From assembly GCA_029237695.1 (NCBI GenBank), contig CM055269.1, positions 29,794,956 through 29,858,955 of the forward strand: 64,000 nucleotides of DNA, read 5' to 3'. This stretch comes from Conchocele bisecta (taxonomy: Eukaryota > Mollusca > Bivalvia > Lucinida > Thyasiridae). The translations under genes and the position numbers were made by a program. The notes below the pieces were generated by a model that ran no database searches, had not been told where the DNA came from, and saw only the letters and a list, made by a program, of their open reading frames with translations. Below, in pieces: positions 1-11,333 of the stretch (positions are counted from its first letter, which is position 1; each line of letters starts with the position of its first letter).

Positions 1-128
1 CACAAAAACCATCAGAAAATGTATGAAATGTAAGATCAAGGTCATGTTAATGGCAGCATGAGTATGGTCACACATATCAAGTGGTCAAATATTGAAGCAA
101 TCCGTCAAGTAATATTAAATTTATATCA
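1..128 (-). repeat. Inverted partial copy of the intron-1 170-bp repeat
   Basis: The reverse complement reads CTGATGGTTTTTGTG at one end and TATTACTTGACGGATTGCTT, AACATGACCTTGATC inside, as in 22480-22665. It directly adjoins the inverted satellite end at 130-195. Confidence 0.8.
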
Positions 129-129
129 T

Positions 130-428
130 GATGAAACTAGATGGCCGCGGCCTGCATGTCGCGTCGCGCCTTGTGGCGAGGCATGGACACTCAAAAAAAA
201 GATATAGTATAACGAAAAACTTAACCAAAAACTTTAACCAAAAAATTTAACCAAAAACTTCAAAGTAATTTGACCTTGACATTGGGCACAGGGGCCGCAC
301 GGGAGTGGGTTAGAATGAAAATACAGATGATGATAAACACCCATGTGAAGTTTCAAGGTAATGGGCAAAGCAGTTGCAGAGATATAGTATAACTAAAAAC
401 TTTAACCAAAAAACTTAACCAAAAAATC
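130..428 (-). repeat. Inverted short copy of the satellite element with its end
   Basis: On the minus strand this reads as about one and a half monomers of the 11.3-20.8 kb satellite, ending in the same CATGCCTCGCC...CATCTAGTT terminal segment. It shows the element also exists as a short dispersed copy. Confidence 0.85.
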
Positions 429-543
429 AATGCGTAGTTGCACATTGCTGTGCGTATTGTGTACGCCCACTTTTGATAATCAATGCGTATTCAGCTAAAA
501 TAATTGCGTAAAGTACGCCAATACGCACCTTATCTGGAGCTCT
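421..543 (+). mobile_element. Solo right end of the GAGCTCCAGATAAG MITE family
   Basis: TTGATAATCAATGCGTATTC, GTAAAGTACGCCAATACGCA and CTTATCTGGAGCTCTG are shared with 41092-41200 and, inverted, with 57627-57730. Only one terminus is present. Confidence 0.75.
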
Positions 544-1456
544 GCTACAATAATCTTCACTGATCCCTAACGGCATTAAATTTATGATTATTTAAGTGAC
601 AACACAATGTTTAGACTACCGGCTGTTGTGTGTCTTCACTGGCCATGAACGTACGATTGACAGAAATGATCATAAAACTTATACTGAAATCCAGGTTACT
701 TACAGATAAGCGAGAAGGCACCTCTTGTTTCTCTCCAGAGCTGCGTGCCGGAGCTGTACCCCTGAGAAGAGCCCACTCTCACCTGCTACAGTGGCACTCC
801 TGAAGGCAGCAGAATTGCCGTGAAATTTATACACCCTCATAAAGGTATAATGGATGTCCATAATATACGGTCATATTTTCATGTATGTGATGATTTTTAC
901 ATTTTGGGAGGATACAATATTTGTGATGGGAACATTCTGCAGAGAAATTTAAATCAGACCAAGTTTAAACAATTTAGTTTTAGTCCAATTAAAATTTCTC
1001 TGCAGAATGTTCAGACTAAATACACAAGTAATACTGCTAAATATGGCATTGGCGGACTGGTAGTGTTAACGGCTGGAACATGGACATCATTAAAAGGAGG
1101 AAGCCGCAATCGTATTGATGAAAAAGAAAATTTACCTCAGACCTCATGGGCGCCGCCATTATTGCAGAGTAAACAATAGTCCATGTGATCCCATACCCTG
1201 TGTATATAGTTAATGGACAAGAACACCTTTAAGAGATGTGATGGTTAATGAAGTGGTCAAGTCGGCCATCATTGTGTGTTCCAGCCATCAGCCAGTTTCG
1301 CCTCTTGTGGCGTTCGACACTGAACAAAAACTGCAAGATAGAACATATGATATAATGTAGCCAGGACAACAGACTCACACATCCTTTTGGTTCTGCTCGA
1401 ACAGTGCCCTCATTTCTTCCAGGACTTGTCGCACCTTATCCTCCTGAAAAGGAAAT
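544..1456. other. No recognised gene; short repeat near 1190-1330
   Basis: An open frame at 820-1179 has no recognisable domain, and I do not call it a gene. 1258-1325 (TCGGCCATCATTGTGTGTTC, CAGCCAGTTTCGCCTCTTGT and GGCGTTCGACAC) is repeated in diverged form at 59205-59270 and 59865-59930. Confidence 0.5.
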
Positions 1457-1650
1457 TTGTGGCTGTGACTGAAAAAATGGAGCTCATAGCCTTTGTGACC
1501 AATGTAGTCCCAGATCAGCGCAGTCTGATCAGGGTCTACACTGTTCACAATTCAGTCAATGAAACACCTGCCGTTCTTCTAACAAACAGCATAGATCAGG
1601 CAACAGGAGTGCGAAAACGGACCCAAATGTACATGGGTTATAAATGCCAG
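1457..1650 (+). mobile_element. Partial MITE, GTGGCTGTGACTGGAGAAATG family
   Basis: It contains GTGGCTGTGACTGAAAAAAT, CAGTCTGATCAGGGTCTACA and CAATGAAACACCTGCCGTTC. The right terminus is missing. See 34495-34727 for a full copy. Confidence 0.7.
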
Positions 1651-1975
1651 TCATAGGCTTAGCCACATATAAGGTAAAAGGAATACATGCGCTGTCAGCT
1701 GATAAAACGGACCTTACAGGATAGGCAATATTTGTAGATCCTGATAAAGATGCAGATTCATATTGTCTGGTTAGGATAAAGCGAGCGAAAATTAATTTGC
1801 ACTTCTCACCCACACCAACCATTAAAATAAATTGGCAAATTTTTATTTGTTTACGTCAGGGCAGAATCATATTTCTCCAAACACTTTTTTAAAAACACTG
1901 GATCTCAGATATCCGCAGAACGTGATGAAACAGATGAGTGAATAATATTTTAACAAGAAATGGCATCGTTAAACG

Positions 1976-3250
1976 AAGCTTATGATCCCCTCGCTGGCAG
2001 CCTTGATAATAAACAAGAGGGCCATGATGGCCCTAATTCGCTCACCTGACTCCATGAACACCAGAGAATGTGACATTGAGTTCATACGTGTTTTTAAAAA
2101 AATTGTGCTATTTTTAGATGGTGATCATCTTGGATTAAGCGATGACTCTCATTTTACCAAATCTGAAACTGCGTCACCCAAGGATCTTAACTTACTATGA
2201 AGTTTGGCCAGCATCGGCCATGTGGTTCCTGAGAAAAAGATGTTCAAAATCTTGAATAAATGGACCTTTTGGCGGCCATCATGGCACCAGGTAATGCACC
2301 AGAGCAATCGCCTCATCGATACCTTCAATTTGATATACGACATGAGCACCAATTTGACCCCACAGGCCATGCCCATTTTTGACCGCGGGGTCACCATTTT
2401 CACAACTTTGAAAGAGCATTGTACATCGATCATTCCTACCAAGTTTCGGCGAAATCCGGCCAGCGGTTCATGAGAAGAAGATTTTTTAAGAATTTATGCT
2501 ATTTTTAGATAGCGGCCATCTTGGATTAGCGATGACCTCCATTTTAACAAATCTGAAAAGGCTTCACCCATGGACCATAATTTAAGTTTTGCTACCATGG
2601 GCCAAGTGGTTCATGTGAAGAAGAATTTTGAAATCTCTAATAAAAGAACGACCTTTTGACCTTTCGGCGGCCATCTTGGATGACATAACCATCCGATTTC
2701 GCCAGATATGATATATGACATGACCATATTCGGTCAAAAATAAAATTTGACCCCACGGGCCACACCCATTTTTGACCCCAGGGTCACCATTTTAACAAAT
2801 TTGAAAGAGCATTGTACATCGATCATTCCTACCAAGTTTTGTCGAAATCCGGTTGGCGGTTCTTGAGAAGAAGATTTTTGAAGAATTTGTGCTATTTTTA
2901 GACGGCGGCCATCTTGGATTACGTGATGACGTCATATCAACAATTTTGTAATCCCCCCACCTAAGGACCATGACTATGAAGTTTGGTGACTATAGGCCCA
3001 ATGGTTACTGAGGAGAAGACGTTTGAAAATGTTCACGGACGACGACAGACACATTGCGGTAACAATAGCTCACATGAGCTTGAGCTTCGCTCAGGTGAGC
3101 TAAAAAAAGAAGAAAAAAAACATTAACCTTTTTTTGTTACAAATTTGCCTTACAAACAAGGCGAACATAAGTCCTCAGTGACCTTGACCTTGGACAGTCG
3201 GATGTGGGTCATATGCAAAAGAAAGCACCATCCCTACCCTTGTGGCCAAT
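1976..3250 (-). mobile_element. Older repeat split by insertion of the element at 2011-3115
   Basis: The flanks 1976-2010 and 3120-3250, read on the minus strand and joined, match the repeat at 52040-52240 (TTGATAATATTTGGCCACAA, AGGGATGGTGCTTTGTTTTT, CACCTTGTTTGTAAG, ATCAAGGCTGCCAGCGAGGG). The 1.1-kb element therefore landed inside an older repeat copy. Confidence 0.65.
2011..3115 (+). mobile_element. Mollusc-type dispersed element, AACAAGAGGGCCATGATGGC
   Basis: The start is AAACAAGAGGGCCATGATGG then TTCGCTCACCTGA. The end is ACGACGACAGACACATTGCG then TTCGCTCAGGTGAGCTAAAA, so GCTCACCTGA is inverted at the two ends. The inside has three diverged 350-bp repeats (GCGGCCATCTTGGATTA, GACCCCAGGGTCACCATTTT, CATTGTACATCGATCATTCC). 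I know similar strings as very common in bivalve genomes. No protein is encoded. Confidence 0.78.
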
Positions 3251-3493
3251 TAATATCAAAATCGATGAAGAAGTTCAGGAGTTTTTGAAAAATGTAAGGT
3301 GTTACTAATGTACATACATACAAACGTACGTACGCACTAACGCTATATATTATAGATAAAAAACTGAGTATTGATAGAAAGAGAGATGTTACGTGCATTA
3401 AATAGTATGCTATAAACAAAGACATTTGTAATGATGTAAAACATGCTCATGGTGTGGTAGTTCCGAGTACATAACTCTAATTACATGTCATTA

Positions 3494-3935
3494 CAGGGGT
3501 CATACGAATTATCCGGACAATCAGTTTATCGGACAAATGAAAATACCTGTTAATTAAGAGCATTCGTTTGATCAGAATTTGCATCAAATACATCTAAGTC
3601 ATGCAGGTGCTTGCTGTTTCCATGCCAGTGTGAAGAATATATTGCCAAGGTAAACATTTTAGTAATATTTGCTGAAAATATTCCTCAACTCTGTCCACAA
3701 GTTGTTTACAACATCAAAAGTCTTGCGGGGGCTTGTAATCGAATGTGCCCATTACGTAATTTCTGAGTTGTTCTATAAATAAAATAAATTCTATAAATAC
3801 GTTGTTTTCCAAGAAGCGAATGGTGATTGTTTTTTCCGCAGGACTACACAATGCTGTTTACACCGGTTTACAAGCGATAAAATTATGATTTCATGTTGAG
3901 AATACATTTTTGTCAGATAATCTGGAGGATCCCTG
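3494..3935 (+). mobile_element. Pogo/Tigger-like non-autonomous DNA transposon, TA target site
   Basis: The left end is TA/CAGGGGTCATACGAATTATC and the right end is GATAATCTGGAGGATCCCTG/TA. The ends are imperfect inverted repeats (CAGGG-TC...ATTATC-GGACAA) flanked by TA, as in Tc1/mariner-pogo elements. It is about 440 bp with no transposase. A second copy at 36483-38033 contains a nested insertion. Confidence 0.75.
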
Positions 3936-5067
3936 TACACTACATTATATGACAGAGTATAGTCTTTCCAAATGTGTGTTTGAAGCGTTCTTTGTTTACA
4001 TTCTACTTCGTGGAGTGACCTAAGAATTTTGCTAAGGCATTCTTTATTAGGCAAGTTTATGGTAATATTTTTGTAGAACTGTCTCTCAATAACAATATAG
4101 CGAAGTATAAACATCAACACCCTGCAAGTTTTTTCTAAAATGGAAATGTTATTATGTAATGTTTTACCGTTGAACACGGTGTAGCGATATAGTGCAACCT
4201 ATTGCCTATAAAGCGGAATACATGCAGCTAATGTTGTGGTAGTTTACATGTTTACATGAATTTATGCAAGGCATACTAATCAGTAATATCATTGTCCAAG
4301 TTTGGGAAATTGGTTTTGTCTGATTAGTGGCCATCACTATCAGATCTGCCGAGGAATCCCGAGTTGAATCGTAACTCTGGCTACGGACGTACGGGAGTAG
4401 ATTGTAAGAGTTACCGTTGCAAATATAGGCATAGCTGGTGTCATGAATAAGGTCCGAAATTAATTAGGCCGAATTGACTTGGGCCGAAGTAACTGCTACC
4501 CATGTAAACTAATATTGAAACCAATGATCAGCAAAGCATAAACTAGTTTTCACATACGTTATACGGTGGTAGAGACCCATCAATAGAACGTTGAAGTTCC
4601 CGAATTAATTCTAAAGCTTTTTCTGCCAACATTTTGTCTTAAACTTTTCCCGCAAATTAACATGTTTGAAACAAGTACTTCTATTGGATAATTAATATGT
4701 ATTTCACCAATAGAGAGGACGTTTACAAGATCCAAATGTGTTGGTTCTCTGCTCTTGAGCGCTGTAATCGTACACACGGCTTCACACGGGGAACCTGATC
4801 ATGCGTACGCCCCTAAACTACGTATGGTGCACGCACATAAATGCCGTTTTTCATTGTAACTCGCGGCAGGGACCATACATCCTTCGTCCCAGCTGGCGGG
4901 TAGCAGCTCGATTGATTCTTAAATGCATAAGTCCCTCTGCCTAGGGCGCAGGAAGATTTGAACGAAAAAGAACCTTTGTGCGTTCTGGCTGTAAGTCGCA
5001 CTACGTTACAGACAGTAATTTTGGGTTAAAAGTGTACGTGTTAACGAAATAATATCAGGTACATGTA
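3936..5067. other. No recognised gene or repeat
   Basis: The sequence is AT-rich. Minus-strand open frames at 3791-4177 and 4580-5001 show no domain I recognise, and the first overlaps the transposon. Confidence 0.4.
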
Positions 5068-6253
5068 GTGACATTAGAATCAAATTCGTCTGTTTGTTCA
5101 GGAAATGAGACTATTGCCATTGATATACAACTGCTGTTTCAACGTCTATTTACAGCTGATATGATGTACTGTGGGGATTTGCAAGAGGTTTTCGCCTATA
5201 AACTGTGCAGTTACACGCCATCACTCTTTCAAATGACAAACATACTTCTTGCAGCCAACAAGCCAAGCGTAGCAGATGCTTTGTGGAACCAACTTCCTTC
5301 TAACAGTTTGTAAAAGCCTTTCCCACTATCAGATGTCCAGTATGTCATAGATCGCGGTGCCTTCCTACACGGAATTCCATGGAATAGTGGAGAGACATAA
5401 GACACAATTTCAACCGCTATATTCACAATGTTTCATAGAACTACAACCAGTATATACACAGTCTTTGTATGTGATGGTTACGAAAGTGACCATTCCACTG
5501 AAGATGTTACACATGGGAAACTGGCCAGACCGGAATCTACTGTCCCAGCAAATTTCACCAAGGACGTGGTCTGTTTGATAAGAAAATTATTTGTGTTAGT
5601 CTGTGAAAACCTTCACTTTGTCCATGCCACATTGGGATGCGACAGAACAACACGAGTGTTTAGCATGCCATTGGTAAACCAGTTGCCGAGAAGTAGCTGG
5701 TGTGCAGAGAACATTTCGGCCTGTAGTCTATAGGACTCCGGGAGCCACGCCGGAATAATTAATTGAGGTGGCTGGAGAAAATACAATCGTCTGTTTGTAT
5801 AATGGCAAACCGGGCGAAATACTTGACGTACAACGGTATCATCGTTTCTGTCAGATTAAGAAGGTGTCAACTGGCACAACATATGTACAGCCACGAAGCT
5901 TACTACCCACATCATCGACAGCTAAGTACCATAGCCAGCGTGTTTACCAGCAAATGCGACAGTGGAATGGTGTGGCAGATAATTATGGATGGAAAATCAG
6001 TGACAGCAGATTGCATCCTGTCCACACAGACATGAAACCTGCACCTGTTCATCTACTAAAAGCTACCAACTGTAATTGCACGACCGACTGCAGCACACAG
6101 CGGTGCAGCTGTATAAAACATGGACCTGACTGTTCCCTGGCATGTGAGCAATGTAAAGGCGTACCCTGTTCCACGTCTCACCAGTGGATTCTGGAAAGAC
6201 AGTCTGAAGATATGAAATGTGTAATTACCATGACGATCACTAGATGTAGCTAA
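5068..6253 (+). pseudogene. Decayed gene of an invertebrate family with CXC-type Cys-rich C-terminus
   Basis: Collinear fragments are seen in two frames. Frame A has VCSGNETIAIDIQLLFQRLF and ADALWNQL, a stop at 5311, then VQYVIDRGAFLHGIPW, a stop at 5398, then VFVCDGYESDHSTEDVTHGK and HATLGCDRTTRVF. A shift near 5735-5768 leads to frame B with IVCLYNGKPGEILDVQRYHR, STAKYHSQRVYQQMRQW, DNYGWKIS, and a Cys-rich end (CNCTTDCSTQRCSC, then CEQCKGVPC). I recall this architecture (GCDTTSR-like motif, AKYHS-RVY, tesmin/TSO1-like CXC end) from many large invertebrate gene families of unknown function. Here two stops, a frameshift and no clear N-terminus make it a pseudogene. Confidence 0.75.
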
Positions 6254-6259
6254 TAACAT

Positions 6260-7290
6260 ACTACTTGTTTTTTTTACAATTTTTTTTATTAGTCTAACTT
6301 ATTGATGTACCAAAGCTATTAGCTCTAAGGCAAAACAGGCAAACATACAGGTTATTTTACACTCTCAAACAGTTTCATAATGGTCTAAACTGTTCGCAAT
6401 AATTGTACCGAGAAATGATATACCATAATCACACTGTAAAGATGTACACTTTATTTGTCTATATTTCATTATTTAAAACAATTCGTAGCCAATTTGGAGG
6501 TATACAAATGATTGGCACATGGAACAAAACTAGAAACATATTGGAGTACATTCCTTGTCTTTGTAAAGCAATATTTTAAAGTTTAAATCAACAAGAAATC
6601 GTACATGTATAGGATCAGAGATTGACAAACAGTATATTTTGGTGGCCATCTTGGATTTATGAAAATTATACATTTCTCCACACCTTTGAATTTTCTAGAC
6701 TTTTATTATGTAATATTGCATTAGTATTTAAAAAAATAACGAATATACCGGTCTACCTGGTTTTTCGTGCATTTAAGCAGTCCACAATTCAATGACAAAA
6801 AACATATTTAGAACATAAATGGGGACATTATTTTTCTTCTATGATGTAAATAATAATTTACGTTATAAATACTATGCGTATTTCAGTCTTTCAAAATAGT
6901 TAAAACTGCTCTTGAAACGAAAACCGTACCGTCGATTACCGGGTGGTTGCCTACTTCGAACTAACATGGCACATATTAACGTGGTGCCTATACATCATAA
7001 AGATCTACTTTGATAGACGCCTCTTATTGTGAACAGCTGGCTGTTTTCATTGTAGTTAGCGCTACGATTTTTTAAGTTCATAGTTGGTTTGCGTCGTTCT
7101 AACTTTCTATAATCAGTGATTCTATATTTTATGTACATCTTGGTGCCGTTTTTCTAGTTTCGAGGTAGAACCAATAATTCATTAAACTGTGTTTATGCCA
7201 TTGGACGACAGTCCAGGTGTTACATTTATAATAGTATAGCCAATTGTTCTCGTCATTTTATATATTTTATTTCCACTTCAGAGGACCAGG
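6260..7290. other. No recognised gene
   Basis: AT-rich sequence without a credible open frame, known repeat or RNA gene. Confidence 0.4.
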
Positions 7291-7294
7291 GGTC

Positions 7295-8395
7295 TCAGAA
7301 ATGTCATTTCCGTTACTCAAATTTACATGACGTAGATATAGCTTTACATTTGCACTTTTTTCTTTTCAACGGCATAAAACATAAAACTGAAGGGGCATCT
7401 ATTAAGACAAGTGTCAATAATATGGTAAGCTAATTGTATTAGTTTGAAACAGAGCAATTTTGTAGCAAGTCGTGGAATTTCTCATTTATGGTAAACCAAC
7501 AACATGAATTTAATACGAATCAGTAAAGTTAAACAAAACAAAATAGCTTGACATGTAACAGAATGTCGTGTTTTACCACATGCACCAAACATAGTTATAA
7601 AGCTACATTTAATTAATAGCACAGCCTCCAAAAATATGGGCATAACGGAAATGATTTATGTAACGGTAATGACAAAACGTAACGGTAATGACTCTCCATT
7701 TATTTAAAATACTAATACAGCATATATAACAAACATATTTATACTTTGATTATGCTGTACAATATAACTTCAAGTTAATGTTTACTTTTAATGTGATTGC
7801 CAATAGAAACCCACACTCCTCGAAGCTGTGTCTGTTTTTTGTTGTTCCAGAGCTTTTACTAATTAAATCCTGATATATAAATGTTGTAGGTCTGAATAAA
7901 TGTGCCATTGCTGACTGACAACTGATGGGACATGGTTTATATCTAATTGACGCATGAACTGACTGGTTAGTATGGTAATTTATCATTGCCGTTACACGAT
8001 CGTCATTACCGTTACACAATTTCGTAACGGAAATGACCGTAACGGTAATGATTTTTCTTTAAAAACTCCCGTTTTTCACCCCTCTGTATACAACGCATCA
8101 TGAATGTAGAATATGCAAATACAACGTTGCAAGTGTGTCTATCCACCAATTTTGGTTTCAGTCGACCTACATAAATATGGACGTTTATAAACCCCGAACG
8201 GTAATGATGCATGAAATGTGTAACCTTAAAATTATGAATACAGACCGGCCTCGTTCTCGGCAATGACTTAAGTTGTGTTACCACCGTGTTTACTTATAAA
8301 CAGTGTTCATTGCATTAGTAACTGAGAGTAGGAAAGGGAGGTTACTCTGATTTTACATTTTTTTGTTCAGCGTAACGGTAATGATTCGATTTCTC
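7295..8395. repeat. Stretch with scattered GTAACGGTAATGA motifs on both strands
   Basis: Motif copies or near copies lie near 7645, 7660, 7680, 7989, 8010, 8027, 8038, 8198 and 8371, in both orientations. A diverged form (TCATTTCCGTTACTC) is near 7302. The motif is too regular for chance in AT-rich DNA and is unlike a tandem repeat. It may be subterminal transposase-binding repeats; no transposase is seen. Confidence 0.55.
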
Positions 8396-8740
8396 GGGAC
8401 AGATACATTAACGTCAGTATTTTTCACAACAAAAGGCAAATTTATTGCAGAATAAGTTTAATGTAAATGTTAAACTCTTTTAATTCAGATGCAATGTATA
8501 GTAAAGTACAAATGGATAAGATTTGAGAATTACGGGCTTGTAAACTGTGCTGATTGATGACCGGGACATGTCCATTTGGTGCACCACACGTATGCCAACA
8601 ACAGAAAATAATAACTAAACACACATAACAAGAATTGTAAATATTGTTTTCTTAATGGATTGGTATTATACATAGTTTCTTTACTGAAAAAAAAAATTCC
8701 TTATAAATTTTGTGATTTGTCAGTAAATTACACGGGACAC

Positions 8741-9049
8741 CAGTAGCCGATTTCACCAACATTGCAAAGTATACTTTTCTAGCAAAGTATACTTTGAGGG
8801 AGTAATCATTTATTTTTTCCGAAATGCATTATGTCATATAGAACGAACCACTGCATATATTTGATGATTAAAAGTAAACAGAATTATTATACTGAATTTA
8901 TTACATTATCACAGCCAAAATGGCTGTGATAATGTAATAAATTCAGTATAATAAAAATTAATAAATTTATCCTAAAATTGAAAATTTCTCCCTCAAAGTA
9001 TACTTTGCTAGAAAAGTATACTTTGCAATGTTGATGAAATAGGCTACAG
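8741..9049 (+). mobile_element. Palindromic MITE, AAGTATACTTT family (full copy)
   Basis: The terminal inverted repeats include GCAAAGTATACTTTTCTAGC, and the central palindrome ACATTATCACAGCCAAAATG pairs with GGCTGTGATAATGTAATAAA. Other copies are at 24869-25179, 46799-47045, 52649-52942 and 55514-55862, with a fragment at 41604-41748. Confidence 0.9.
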
Positions 9050-9511
9050 ATGTACATAAAATATAGAATCGCTGCTATATCTTTTTGTGCCAATTCACGA
9101 TTTTATGCTACAATGCGCGCTTTAGGGATACCCACCCAGAGGGCGCATTTTGTGATTTCCGGCGTGTTTGCAAAGGGCGAGTGCTTTGTTTTCTACAAAA
9201 TCAAAACCCTTATTGTTCTTTTACGTTATTTAAGTATATTATGCCAATGCTTTTATTTAGTGGGAATCATCTTTCTACATTGAGATTTACAACTTAAGTT
9301 AATTAACACGTTGAATGTGTTTTATCTTCCGAAAGTCAGACTTGATTGTTGGGTGGATTATATATGTTTCGGACCATGGACATTTCGGACCTATCTATTT
9401 GCTAGTTGCAGCCCGTAACTCTGTGACCGTACCGTACGTATCAGAGTTATACACGTACACAGAGACCCAATCAGTACCAGCTAAGACTCACGTGAAATAT
9501 TTTTGTTGGAC

Positions 9512-11072
9512 CCTACCTAGTGGGCACACGACGTCGGATTATGTTCGAAAATGAAAGTTTTTTACACGTCCGAATCCGACGTTAAACGGACGTCGGAAAC
9601 GGACGGACGTCGAACGGACGTCAGAATCCGACGTTGGATAGATGTCTAATTCTGACGTCATTTCAACGTCGAATTCCGACTTCTAAAAAACTTTCATTTT
9701 CAAATATAATCCAACGTCTATCTGACTTCAGAAAACGACCTTTATCCAACGTCTGGTTCTGACCTCAGTTCAACGTCTGGATCAGACAACAATTCAATGT
9801 CATTTTTTATCGTCTAGAAAACTTTATTTTGCATTGATTACTTGATCTGCAGTTTCACTCTGGATCTGGAAAGGAAATGTTCATTTTCAAATAACCATTG
9901 TGTACTTCTTCTAGGCACTATTCTACATTCTATTACTAAAGAAAATTAAGAAATAATATTTTAATTAGGAATGGGACACTTGAAAAGTGTATTTTTGCAG
10001 AGGACCGTCAAATGACACAATTACCCAATCAAAATGCTTGAGTCTGAGTGGAGCGAAGTTTTATAAGGATTGGATGATATGGAAACAAAACCCCAGACCA
10101 CATGACCAGTTTGCAAATGGTGAATAAAATAGCGACAATATATTAACAACACATAAACGGGAATGTGCGAAGTGCGAAATAGTTTCACAAATTGAAACGT
10201 GAATCAACTGATCACGGCGTTGTCGTGCATTTTTGTATTAAAAATGTTATTGAAAACATGTTAGCTGACACGCATGCATCAATATACTTGCATAAGAAAG
10301 TTGATTTCTTCAAGATTAATTACGTCGATCTTTCCCCAATTTCAAATTAAAATCACAAAGAGAAAAACGGAAATGGCGGGATAACCTAAAGACAATTGGA
10401 GCACCTCGAGGGTTATAGCATAACCAGACCTCCGCTTTGGCGAAAAGATCCGAGATAGTTCCGAATGAGTCGGGTCGGCTGTTTACCAGCGTATTACTGT
10501 ACCTGTGGCTACCTCTATGCAGTATCGCGGGAACCAGGTCCAGTGGCATTTGACACGGACGCTAATAAAGCATGCCAGTTGTCAACACTCCGCGTGCGCA
10601 CGATAATCTTGACCTAGAATTCTGCGATGTTAATGAAATTGCACGTACGCCCAGCCCAACCTAAATACATACGCAAAATTAATCGTCTAGGATATAAAAT
10701 GATTAATTACATAGGCCTAAACATGTCGCAAATAAAGGTTAAACTGAATTAAGTTGGTGTGGAAATCAGATCAGATACTCTTCCATTGGCGTATCTATAG
10801 GCTAACGTAGAGATAGATCTGCTTACAGTGAGTCACCTTTTAGTGTATACCAATTACGACCTGGACCAGACGTCTATTCGACATCGGAAACGGACGTTGA
10901 TCCGACGTCGTGACTCCGACGTCAACCCGACGTTGTGTTTGTGTCGTGGTGAACTATGACTAGCAAACAACGTCAGTACGAACGACGTCGGGCTGATGTT
11001 GGATTTGAGTCGCCGACGTCGCGACCTGGATCCTACCTAGATCCGACGTCTGTACTCTTTGCTGGGTAGTTT
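9512..11072. mobile_element. Putative non-autonomous DNA transposon with GACGTC-rich subterminal repeats
   Basis: The left edge reads CCCTACCTAGTGGGCACACG then ACGTCGGATT. The right edge, inverted, is similar (ATCCGACGTCTGTACTC, TTTGCTGGGTAG). Both ends carry degenerate GACGTC/TCCGACGTT repeats (9527-9800 and 10866-11058), with about 1 kb of unrelated sequence between. No transposase is recognised in the middle. Confidence 0.55.
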
Positions 11073-11333
11073 CTAAGTAGACCAAATTTTATTCCCCGTA
11101 TATTCTGCAACTTGCAGTGCCAAAACAGGATAAAAACTACTTTAGAAGTAGCCCCAATTCTCGTGGATTCGTGCCTTCTCATTGATTCGTGCCCTACTAA
11201 ACAAGTGAATAAGCATATTCCAAGAATAGTGTTAATTGAAAATGATCTTAAAAAAGTATTTTAAGTTGTTTCCCAATGTTTTATAAGTTACAGTTACATA
11301 CCATTGTAATTTACCACCTATTTTGTGATTTTT

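Noticed and set aside
820..1179. Open frame of 119 codons upstream
   Set aside because: No recognisable domain, AT-rich composition unlike the SRRT exons, and no neighbouring exon that would join it.
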